6,087 bases of DNA from an uncultured cyanobacterium (GTDB lineage: Bacteria; Cyanobacteriota; Vampirovibrionia; Gastranaerophilales; Gastranaerophilaceae). Of the stretch, positions 1-5,083 are shown piece after piece (positions within the stretch are counted from its first letter, which is position 1; every line of letters starts with the position of its first letter). The DNA is taken from the NCBI GenBank assembly GCA_945836835.1, contig CAMAML010000083.1, positions 1 through 6,087 of the forward strand, given 5' to 3'. Position numbers and translations under genes: made by a program. The notes under the pieces were generated by a model. That model did no database searches. It was given only the letters and a program-made list of their open reading frames with translations, and was not told where the DNA came from.

Positions 1-139
1 CAATATCCACATCCGAATACTCTTTCGCCTTCCCTTGAACTCTTGAACCGAAAATAAAAATCTCTGCGTTATTCACTACACTACGTACCAAAGATTTTAT
101 AAAATCCACGTATCTGCTCTCTAAGTCAAGCGTTTCCAT
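1..139 (-). CDS. mntA: MNT-family nucleotidyltransferase antitoxin (MntA-like), partial
   Basis: Only the first 46 codons are in the window; the gene runs off the left edge. Translating the minus strand from the ATG at 139 gives METLDLESRYVDFIK..., then IFIFGSRVQGKAKEYSDVDI. GSRVQG...SDVD is the nucleotidyltransferase P-loop-like signature. The spacing is GS, ten residues, then D-V-D, the GSX10DXD motif of MntA antitoxins, which transfer AMP from ATP to a tyrosine of the partner HEPN toxin. The start overlaps the last 14 nt of hepT, so the two are probably translationally coupled. A minimal MNT of about 100-130 aa is expected; a longer relative such as a kanamycin nucleotidyltransferase-like enzyme cannot be excluded without the C-terminus. 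The motif identification is solid; the role follows from the family and the neighbour. Confidence 0.8.
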   Translation of the reverse strand, partial: METLDLESRYVDFIKSLVRSVVNNAEIFIFGSRVQGKAKEYSDVDI

Positions 140-548
140 GAAATTCATCCTTTAACTTTTTTATCAGAAACGTAACTTCATCACAAAATTCAGGCAGACT
201 TTCGATAATCTTTAACGCAGTCGCCTCATCATACGAGTGTGCGGTCATATTACGCATTGCTCTGAACTTTGTCCATGTTTCGAGATTGGACTTCAAAAGG
301 TTAAATTGATTTGCCGTTCTTACCATCTCATTAAAGTTCAATTCTTCAACTTTTTCCGTAACAAATGGTTTTGTAGAAAAATATTTCTTCAATGTACTCA
401 AAAGAGTTGAATATGTATACTCAAACCGTTTCACCAAAGCATCTTTGATTGCCTCGTCATTTGGAGCAACCTCGTACCGTTCAAGCCTCTCTTTTAATTT
501 TTTGCAATTAATTTCCAACGAAGTGATATTAAACGTTTCTTCACGCAT
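126..548 (-). CDS. hepT: HEPN-domain toxin / nucleotidyltransferase substrate-binding protein (HepT / HI0074 family)
   Basis: A 140-aa, mostly helical protein. Residues 99-106 read RNMTAHSY, followed by DE. This is the HEPN RX4H catalytic motif (R99, H104), and Y106 completes the RX4HXY form whose tyrosine is AMPylated by the MNT partner. Length and motif context (RN..xH.YDE near the C-terminal third) fit the HI0074 / NTase_sub_bind family. Known HepT proteins of this type act as RNases neutralised by MntA; this activity is inferred here, not seen. The ATG at 548 is preceded by GAGGG seven bases upstream. The gene lies 23 nt after the fabH stop with no visible promoter or terminator between, so it is probably read from the fatty-acid operon. 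Its 3' end overlaps mntA by 14 nt. Confidence 0.85.
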   Translation of the reverse strand: MREETFNITSLEINCKKLKERLERYEVAPNDEAIKDALVKRFEYTYSTLLSTLKKYFSTKPFVTEKVEELNFNEMVRTANQFNLLKSNLETWTKFRAMRNMTAHSYDEATALKIIESLPEFCDEVTFLIKKLKDEFHGNA

Positions 549-571
549 ATTTTAACCCTCGTATGAAATTT

Positions 572-1582
572 TTAGCAAATACCTTCTCTTAGTCTTACGA
601 TAGCACCGCCCCAGGTCATGCCGGCACCGAACCCGCAAAGAATAGCGGTTGAGCCGAGTTTTACGTTCCCCTTCTCGACGCTTTCCGCAATAGCCAACGG
701 GATTGACGCCGCGGAGGTGTTGCCGTAATACTTGATATTTGCAACGACTTTGTCGTCCGAATACCCCAAACGCTCCTGTACCGCCTGTATAATTCTGATG
801 TTTGCCTGATGAGGGATTAAATAATCCACATCTTCGGCTTTCATGCCTGCATCTTCAAGCATTTCTTCAACGTATTTAGGGAGAATTTTTGCAACAAACG
901 TGTAAACGCCTCTGCCGTTCATCCTTATCCCCTTCGGTTTTTCTTCGCATTGTTCAACAAGCGGACAGTTCTTTCCGTCAAAAGCAAGTTCGATTAAGTT
1001 GCCGAAGTTACCGTCAGCCTTAATATCAATCGAGATAATATCGTCGACGCCGTCTTCAGCCTGCGTCAAAACCATAGCCCCCGCACCGTCACCGAACAAA
1101 ATCGAAGTGCCTCTGTCAGTCCAGTCAACAAGTCTCGAGTTGTTATCAGACGCCACAAGCAAAATATTTTTGTACATACCGGAAGCTATATACGCCTTTG
1201 CAACGCTTAAACCGTAGATCAATCCGGTGCAAGCGGCAGTCAAGTCAAATGCGGGAACGGCATGGGAAATCCCCAATCTTTCGTGCAAGCGGCATGCCAT
1301 TGCAGGGTACAGGTCAGGCGGTGCCGAAGTTGCCGCAATAATCAAATCTATTTCGTCAGGTGACATCTTAGCTTTTCCCAAAGCCTTCTTTGCCGCCTCC
1401 AATCCGAGATCGATTGCGTCCTGCGTGCCTGAAACGACACGTCTTTCCTTAATCCCCGTTCTCGTATAAATCCACTCGTCAGAGGTTTCGTACAATTTTG
1501 TCAAATCATCGTTTGTGATAACCGTTTGGGGTACGCTGTATCCTATCCCCGCAATCTTCAGCGGTATTAATTTATCCGTCAT
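572..1582 (-). CDS. fabH: beta-ketoacyl-ACP synthase III (FabH)
   Basis: Condenses acetyl-CoA with malonyl-ACP to give acetoacetyl-ACP, the first step of type II fatty acid synthesis, in the cytoplasm. At 336 aa it is full length for the family. The thiolase-fold catalytic triad is visible: Cys118 in DLTAACTGL, His258 in PHQAN, and Asn288 in YYGNTSAASIP. SDEWIYTRTGI (35-44) and the glycine-rich ILCGFGAGMTWG near the C-terminus are typical. VDWTDRGTSILFGDGAGA (152-169) resembles cyanobacterial FabH. The ATG at 1582 follows the plsX stop after 3 nt, and its ribosome-binding site (GAGGAAG, 1591-1597) lies inside the last plsX codons, indicating translational coupling. It is the distal housekeeping gene of the operon. 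No oddities in the sequence. Confidence 0.97.
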   Translation of the reverse strand: MTDKLIPLKIAGIGYSVPQTVITNDDLTKLYETSDEWIYTRTGIKERRVVSGTQDAIDLGLEAAKKALGKAKMSPDEIDLIIAATSAPPDLYPAMACRLHERLGISHAVPAFDLTAACTGLIYGLSVAKAYIASGMYKNILLVASDNNSRLVDWTDRGTSILFGDGAGAMVLTQAEDGVDDIISIDIKADGNFGNLIELAFDGKNCPLVEQCEEKPKGIRMNGRGVYTFVAKILPKYVEEMLEDAGMKAEDVDYLIPHQANIRIIQAVQERLGYSDDKVVANIKYYGNTSAASIPLAIAESVEKGNVKLGSTAILCGFGAGMTWGGAIVRLREGIC

Positions 1583-1585
1583 TAT

Positions 1586-2647
1586 TTATTCTTCCTCATG
1601 AAATCTTGCTATCTTTTCGTTTACACCCGACTCGACCGCCTCTTTTGCGACTCTTACGGCATTTTTGATTGCGTAAGCCTTACTTCTGCCGTGCGAGATG
1701 ACCGTAATCCCTCTAACCCCGAGTAACAAAGCCCCGCCAAATTCTTCGTAGTTAATCTTTGTATAAATTCTTCTCATAAACGGTTTTGCCAATAATCCGA
1801 TAATCTTACCGATTAAATCAGCCTTAAACTCGTTCTTCAGCATCGTGAACAACATCGAAGACGCCCCCTCGGTAACTTTCAAGGCAACGTTTCCGACAAA
1901 CCCGTCACAAACAACGACATCGCACAGGCTCAAGAAAATTTCTTTTCCCTCAATATTTCCGACAAAATTAATCTTGTCCTGGTGTTCTTCAAGAAGTCTG
2001 TAAGTCGTTTGAGCAAGCTCGTTACCTTTACCCGCCTCTTCACCAATGTTCAAAACCCCGACTCTCGGGTTCTCAATTCCCAAAACGTTCTTAGAGAAAG
2101 TTGCACCCATAATCGCAAACTGAACAAGCATTTCCGGCGAACAGTTGCTGTTTGCACCGCCGTCAATGACTACAATAGGCTTCTTTATAGTCGGCAAAGT
2201 AACGGCAATAGCAGGTCTGTCGATACCTTTTAATCTGCCCAACCCAAACAAACTCGACGCCATTGCAGCCCCCGTAGACCCTGCTGCCACAACCGCATCC
2301 GAACTTCCCTGAGCAACGGCATCCACCGCCAAAACGATTGACGATTTTTTCTTCTTACGAATAGCCTGCCCCGGAGCCTCGCCCATCTCGATAACCTCGG
2401 AGGCATGGGTAACTTTTATATCGAGCTTGCTTGTATCAATCTTGATATTGTATCTGTGACCGCGACCTTTACCCTTATCGGTCAGGAAACCTTCCGTGCT
2501 GATTTTTTCCAATTCTCTTTCAATTTGATCCTGTTTTCCGACCAATTCGATAGCCACGCCGTATTCTTTCGCAGCCCAAACAGCACCCGCTACTATTTCG
2601 TGAGGAGCATTATCCCCGCCCATCGCATCTATTGCTATTCTCGTCAT
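1586..2647 (-). CDS. plsX: phosphate acyltransferase PlsX
   Basis: Converts acyl-ACP to acyl-phosphate, which PlsY uses to acylate glycerol-3-phosphate, linking fatty acid and phospholipid synthesis. I chose the ATG at 2647 (353 aa). The open frame extends to a TTG at 2662, but the intervening codons AGA GAG GGA are the Shine-Dalgarno sequence, and MTRIAIDAMGGDNAP is the classical family N-terminus. Family blocks: DAMGGD (7-12), AAGSTGAAMA (121-130), GIDRPAIA (141-148), LNIGEEAGKGN (199-209), VCDGFVGN (246-253) and VRGITVISHG (311-320). From memory, an extra stretch of roughly two dozen residues (about 50-76, containing KGKGRGH) lies between the first Rossmann-like strands and VTHASEVI, compared with Bacillus PlsX. 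It sits 97 nt downstream of rpmF across a hairpin, and overlaps the fabH ribosome-binding site. Confidence 0.96.
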   Translation of the reverse strand: MTRIAIDAMGGDNAPHEIVAGAVWAAKEYGVAIELVGKQDQIERELEKISTEGFLTDKGKGRGHRYNIKIDTSKLDIKVTHASEVIEMGEAPGQAIRKKKKSSIVLAVDAVAQGSSDAVVAAGSTGAAMASSLFGLGRLKGIDRPAIAVTLPTIKKPIVVIDGGANSNCSPEMLVQFAIMGATFSKNVLGIENPRVGVLNIGEEAGKGNELAQTTYRLLEEHQDKINFVGNIEGKEIFLSLCDVVVCDGFVGNVALKVTEGASSMLFTMLKNEFKADLIGKIIGLLAKPFMRRIYTKINYEEFGGALLLGVRGITVISHGRSKAYAIKNAVRVAKEAVESGVNEKIARFHEEE

Positions 2648-2650
2648 GTT

Positions 2651-2658
2651 TCCCTCTC
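2651..2658 (-). promoter_or_regulatory. plsX ribosome-binding site (decides the start)
   Basis: GAGAGGGA on the minus strand lies three bases before the ATG at 2647. It occupies the codons that a longer TTG-initiated reading frame from 2662 would translate, so the ATG at 2647 is the better start. Confidence 0.75.
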
Positions 2659-2693
2659 TCAAAGCCTAAAAATACACTCAACTCTTTTTATTC

Positions 2694-2734
2694 CGTAAAG
2701 GGAAGGGGAGTAAAAACTACCCCCTACCTTTACG
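2694..2734 (-). promoter_or_regulatory. Intercistronic hairpin between rpmF and plsX
   Basis: On the minus strand, CGTAAAGG (2727-2734) pairs with CCTTTACG (2694-2701) in an 8-bp perfect outer stem. An inner A-GGGGG arm pairs with CCCC-T, and the tip is AGT/ACT closing a T4 loop. The element begins about ten bases after the rpmF stop. Neither strand has the immediate U-run of an intrinsic terminator: the minus strand continues GAATAAAAAG and the plus strand TGAAATTTAC. It is therefore more likely an mRNA stability or processing element, or a partial attenuator separating abundant L32 expression from lower PlsX expression. The structure is seen; the role is inferred. Confidence 0.6.
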
Positions 2735-2744
2735 TGAAATTTAC

Positions 2745-3098
2745 TTATTTTTCTTCGGTTTCGGAAGTTTCTTCGGTTTTAACTTCTTCAGCTTTCGGTT
2801 CTTCGACCTTAACTTCTTCCGTCTTAACTTCTTTTACTTCTTCAACTTTTTCAACCTTTTCGGCTTTTTCCTTCTTTGCGGATTTCTTAGGAGCCTCAAC
2901 CGCTGCCTTAGGAGCAATAGCCTTGTCCTTCAAGCTGACAGGTTGACCTTTGTAGGTTCCGCACTCCGTGCAAACCGTATGTGTCAAAACCGTTGCACCG
3001 CAATTAGGGCATTTTGTCGTTGTAGGTCTTGTTGCTTTCCAATTACTTCTTCTGTGTCCTTGAGCCGAATGTCCGGTTCTTTTCTTTGGTACTGCCAT
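2745..3098 (-). CDS. rpmF: 50S ribosomal protein L32 with long acidic/basic C-terminal extension
   Basis: Residues 1-56 are a standard bL32: MAVPKKRTGHSAQGHRRSNW, then a four-cysteine zinc ribbon with Cys30/Cys33 (CPNC) and Cys43/Cys46 (CTEC). It belongs to the large ribosomal subunit. The family is usually about 56-60 aa; this one is 117 aa. The extra 60 residues begin as an Ala/Lys linker (57-80) and end in a Glu/Lys/Val repeat of the form x-E-E-V-K (85-110), probably disordered or a single charged helix. The reading frame is continuous with one stop, so this is a true extension and not a frameshift. The ATG at 3098 has an AAGGA ribosome-binding site nine bases upstream. It sits between yceD and plsX, the usual order of this conserved cluster. 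Confidence 0.96.
   Translation of the reverse strand: MAVPKKRTGHSAQGHRRSNWKATRPTTTKCPNCGATVLTHTVCTECGTYKGQPVSLKDKAIAPKAAVEAPKKSAKKEKAEKVEKVEEVKEVKTEEVKVEEPKAEEVKTEETSETEEK
2769..2846 (-). repeat. 15-nt (5-codon) tandem repeat in the rpmF tail
   Basis: On the minus strand the coding unit is one variable codon, GAA GAA, then GTT or GTA and AAG or AAA. It encodes successive VEEVK, TEEVK, VEEPK, AEEVK and TEET blocks, with one short EVK unit interposed. The period is 15 nt and stays in frame, suggesting growth by slippage or unequal exchange. Confidence 0.7.
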
Positions 3099-3133
3099 TT
3101 TTCTGTTTCCTTTTTATTTTACTTTACTACTAT

Positions 3134-3625
3134 TTATTTTTTCGGGTGTATTTTGATATTTTTAAATACTTCCATTCTCGGGTCGAGCATTTCTTCTTCA
3201 TGAAGAAATTCCCTCCCATTACAATTTATACCACAAACTTTTTTATTTGGTAAATTTAATATTACAGATTGATACAATAAGTCATAAATGTCAATCTCGC
3301 CCGAGCCGTTCAAATCGGTGATAAACTGACCTTCCTTCAACTCGGTTTCTTGGCTGTAATCGTTATATAGAGCGTGTTTTGCAAAAAGTTCGTCGATGTC
3401 AAAATCCATTTCAAACTTGAAAGGTTTGAGGCACAAATCGCATTCCAAATTTAAAGTTCCCTTAACATTTCCCAAAACCTGCACAAAATCTCCGACGGAT
3501 TTCAGCTCTAAATTTGCAGTAATGTTTCCGTCCGAGTTTATATCCTTAATCTTGGAGTCAAAATCGTACCAAACCGTCTTGTTTGCCGAATTTTCAATTT
3601 CATCAATCGTAACAATGTGAGCCAT
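3134..3625 (-). CDS. yceD: DUF177 / YceD family protein
   Basis: A 163-aa protein of the DUF177 (YceD) family, regularly encoded just before rpmF. The E. coli and plant members are linked to 23S rRNA accumulation or large-subunit assembly; that role is carried over by family. Visible hallmarks are a beta-rich N-terminal half; Cys62-x-x-Cys65 in LECDLCLKPF; then GEIDIYDLLYQSVILNLP (109-126), the usual G.ID...L....L.LP block; and a second cysteine pair, Cys131 and Cys135 (VCGINCNG). The four cysteines could bind a metal. The ATG at 3625 starts 13 nt after the preceding ORF, and AAGG overlapping that ORF's stop codon can serve as ribosome-binding site. It is followed after 35 nt by rpmF. Length is ordinary for the family. 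Confidence 0.9.
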   Translation of the reverse strand: MAHIVTIDEIENSANKTVWYDFDSKIKDINSDGNITANLELKSVGDFVQVLGNVKGTLNLECDLCLKPFKFEMDFDIDELFAKHALYNDYSQETELKEGQFITDLNGSGEIDIYDLLYQSVILNLPNKKVCGINCNGREFLHEEEMLDPRMEVFKNIKIHPKK

Positions 3626-3638
3626 AGTTCAAAAAACC

Positions 3639-3890
3639 TTACTGAATATACTGTTCTTCCTGCATGGCAACCGCCGCAACCTGATTAGAGAGGAAACAAA
3701 CCTTTTTAACAGGTCCTTGGGTTTCCTTTTCGACAAGCACGTTAGAGGTCGACTTGATAAGCTGAGTAAGCTCTGCGTAAAGCTCCTGCGGGTTTTCGAC
3801 ATACAAAACCAACGGAGCGGTCGAACCCTTGATGAAAACGAGTATCGAAGTTCTTTTCTTGATATTTTGCGGATTAAACTGTTGTGCCAT
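3639..3890 (-). CDS. Small conserved-looking hypothetical protein, first gene of the operon
   Basis: An 83-aa protein that I do not recognise. It starts MAQQFNPQNIKKRTSILVF, has a predicted alternating beta/alpha pattern (SILVFI, PLVLYVE, a helix PQELYAELTQLIKS, then KKVCFLSNQVAAVAM) and a short acidic tail. There is no signal peptide or membrane segment and only one cysteine (in KKVCFL). The ATG at 3890 has a strong AAGGAG site five bases upstream, and a good promoter lies about 40 bp upstream, so it is very likely expressed and heads the ribosomal/fatty-acid operon. A longer overlapping reading frame in another phase (3629-3988) has worse amino acid composition and no ribosome-binding site. 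The location next to yceD hints at a ribosome- or lipid-related small protein, but function is unknown. Confidence 0.75.
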   Translation of the reverse strand: MAQQFNPQNIKKRTSILVFIKGSTAPLVLYVENPQELYAELTQLIKSTSNVLVEKETQGPVKKVCFLSNQVAAVAMQEEQYIQ

Positions 3891-3928
3891 AATTTCTCCT
3901 TGCTAATTCCAAATAAATCGGTAAAAAG

Positions 3929-3957
3929 ATTATAATTCAAAAAGAGCATTAATGCAA
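3929..3957 (-). promoter_or_regulatory. Sigma70-type promoter of the small ORF-yceD-rpmF-plsX-fabH operon
   Basis: On the minus strand, TTGCAT (3952-3957) is followed after 17 bp by a perfect TATAAT (3929-3934). Transcription should begin around 3921-3923, giving a leader of about 32 nt with the AAGGAG ribosome-binding site near its end. No other comparable promoter was seen upstream of yceD, rpmF, plsX, fabH or hepT, which supports a single transcription unit reaching the left edge. Confidence 0.7.
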
Positions 3958-4035
3958 GTAGTCGAACGCATAGCCCGCCAACGCCCACTCGTAACTAATT
4001 TTTGCCGTCCCTACAAACAATTATTCTTTACATAA

Positions 4036-4071
4036 TCACAAGCCCCGCTTGCGGATAAGTACGACTTGTGA
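4036..4071 (+). promoter_or_regulatory. Inverted repeat in the leader of the XRE regulator
   Basis: TCACAAG (4036-4042) and CTTGTGA (4065-4071) form a 7-bp perfect inverted repeat, 16-51 bp before the regulator's ATG. A small CCG-CTTG-CGG hairpin lies inside. A -10-like CATAAT (4031-4036) abuts the left arm, but no convincing -35 was found. It could be an autoregulatory operator or a leader hairpin; the choice is inference. Confidence 0.35.
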
Positions 4072-4086
4072 GCCGAAAATATTATT

Positions 4087-4299
4087 ATGACGACAGATTT
4101 TAGAAAAGCACTTGGAAACCGCATTAAACAAATACGGGAAAGCAAAAAACTTTCGCGGGAAGATGTTGCGTTTGCCTACTATTTTTCGGGTTCATACATG
4201 GGCATGATTGAACGTGCCGAAAATGATTTTAAAATCTCAAAACTCTACAAAATCACCCGTGCCTTGGATGTTGATATAAAAGATTTGTTTGATTTTTAG
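4087..4299 (+). CDS. Small XRE-family helix-turn-helix transcriptional regulator
   Basis: A 70-aa protein that is essentially a single HTH_3 (lambda Cro/CI-like) domain: ALGNRIKQIRESKKLSREDVA (helices 1-2, residues 8-28), FSGSYMGMIERAENDF (recognition helix and following turn, about 33-48), then SKLYKITRALDVDIKDLF (helices 4-5). It is expected to bind DNA as a dimer. It is the only plus-strand gene in the window and is divergent from the operon to its left. No toxin, methylase or integrase partner is adjacent, so its target is unknown; self-regulation through the inverted repeat at 4036-4071 is possible. The upstream ribosome-binding site is poor (GTGAG about 15 nt before ATG), but the protein fits the family from end to end. 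Full length for single-domain members. Confidence 0.85.
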   Translation: MTTDFRKALGNRIKQIRESKKLSREDVAFAYYFSGSYMGMIERAENDFKISKLYKITRALDVDIKDLFDF

Positions 4300-4330
4300 G
4301 GCAATAATTAAGGCTTTTTCACAATATAAT

Positions 4331-4855
4331 TTATCTTTTTATTTTTATCCAATTTTTACAAATTATACCGTCTTCTCCATAAAACCAAGGAGAAGGTGCT
4401 ATAACCGGACCATCCGAATTTGCCCGGCCTAACCATGCCGCCCACCAACTAAAAGTTGAATTTGCCAAAATCGCATGTTTGCATGCTGTCATTAGCATTA
4501 TATCTTTCCAATCTTCTTTATTGTTTGAATTTTGCTCTCCGATAATCTCAAATTGAGCATTAATTTCTTTAAATTCAGAATTTATATATTCTTGACAATC
4601 TTGTCCAAAGATAAAAAAAGTAGGTTCTTTAATTTGCTTTTTTACATAATCGATAGCATTTTTATAATAATCTATCGGCAAATCTACCCCCAAATTGACA
4701 TAATCACCTTTGCGAATGTGTACAAATACCGGATTTATGCAATTTTTAATTTTTTGTAACCAAATTTGATTATGTAAATCATCTTGTTCTATTTCGGGAA
4801 AAGAAAAATCATTTTTTATTTTTTTCGCAATATTTTCCAAATCAAAAATAGGCAC
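4331..4855 (-). pseudogene. 5'-truncated GT11 (alpha-1,2-fucosyltransferase-like) glycosyltransferase
   Basis: The open frame gives 174 aa from a GTG at 4855. It contains the C-terminal part of a GT11 enzyme: VFVHIRKGDYV (43-53), the HxRxGDY GDP-fucose-binding motif (H46, R48, D51, Y52); FFIFGQD (80-86); and the hallmark MTACKHAILANSTFSWWAAWLG (122-143), then PSPWF. Family members are about 280-300 aa with roughly 100 or more residues before HxRxGDY. Here only about 45 remain, and the sequence just upstream of the GTG is the 3' end of a tRNA. No Shine-Dalgarno sequence precedes the GTG, only a T-run. The frame stays open back into the tRNA until a TAG there, without a credible start. The stop side is intact. 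Most likely a broken capsule/LPS or glycan-decorating gene acquired by transfer; it is visibly AT-richer than the operon. Confidence 0.8.
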
Positions 4856-4979
4856 AAAAAATACGCCCGGCGCGATTCGAACGCGCGACCCTCTGCTTAG
4901 AAGGCAGATGCTCTATCCAGCTGAGCTACGGACGCATAAGTTATATTTATTCAGTTGTCAAATTTTCGATTTTTGTGCC
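4851..4979. repeat. 10-bp inverted repeat bracketing the intact tRNA-Arg
   Basis: GGCACAAAAA (4851-4860) and TTTTTGTGCC (4970-4979) are perfect inverted copies on either side of the tRNA. The left arm covers the GTG start of the glycosyltransferase fragment. The right arm is the end of the degenerate tRNA copy at 4976-5034 plus its spacer. Confidence 0.6.
4862..4935 (-). tRNA. tRNA-Arg(UCU)
   Basis: A complete 74-nt cloverleaf on the minus strand. The acceptor GCGTCCG/CGGGCGT pairs with two G-U wobbles (1-72 and 4-69). The D arm is GCTC/GAGC with loop AGCTGGATA; the anticodon stem TCTGC/GCAGA is perfect, with loop CTTCTAA giving anticodon TCT (reads AGA); the variable loop is GGGTC; the T arm is GCGCG-TTCGAAT-CGCGC, perfect; discriminator A. 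No CCA is encoded. A run of six T follows immediately and may end transcription. A broken glycosyltransferase abuts its 3' end and two degenerate copies lie upstream, as if this locus had been a repeated recombination or integration target. The G1-U72 closing pair is unusual but tolerable. Confidence 0.95.
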
Positions 4980-5034
4980 CGTATGACCCACCGCTTAGAA
5001 GGCAAACGCTCTATCCAGCTGAGCTACCGAGGCA
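4976..5034 (-). pseudogene. Degenerate tRNA-Arg(UCU) copy lacking the T arm (middle copy)
   Basis: On the minus strand, TGCCTCG-TA is followed by an intact D arm (GCTC, AGCTGGATA, GAGC, identical to the intact tRNA) and an anticodon loop CTTCTAA. The anticodon stem TTTGC/GCGGT pairs poorly, and the sequence then passes GGGTC directly to ATACGGGCAC with no T arm. GGCA can still pair with the first four bases TGCC, suggesting an internal deletion of the T arm and not a simple 3' truncation. It should not be functional. Confidence 0.8.
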
Positions 5035-5083
5035 TTTCAGATTTTTTATTTTTATTAAATTTTCAAATTTTCGATTCTTTTTT

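Noticed and set aside
2648..2662. Longer plsX start (TTG at 2662, five extra residues)
   Set aside because: The extra codons are the Shine-Dalgarno sequence for the ATG at 2647, and the family N-terminus begins at that ATG.
999..2698. Plus-strand reading frames opposite fabH and plsX
   Set aside because: Antisense shadows of well-conserved genes without family resemblance or ribosome-binding sites.
3278..3318. Dockerin/EF-hand-like DLNGSGEIDIYDL in YceD
   Set aside because: This is the ordinary G.ID...L block of DUF177 in a cytoplasmic protein; the resemblance to a calcium-binding loop is coincidental, and there is no second copy.
3629..3988. Overlapping 119-aa minus-strand reading frame
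   Set aside because: Arg/Ser/Leu-rich shadow of the 83-aa ORF and yceD boundary, with no ribosome-binding site; it would also start upstream of the operon promoter.
4300..4330. Terminator between the XRE gene and the glycosyltransferase fragment
   Set aside because: There is a T-run but no convincing G/C stem before it on either strand.
4976..5034. Functional T-arm-less tRNA or T-box leader
   Set aside because: The anticodon stem pairs poorly and truncated tRNAs of this kind are known from mitochondria, not bacteria. No T-box antiterminator motif or downstream aminoacyl gene is present.
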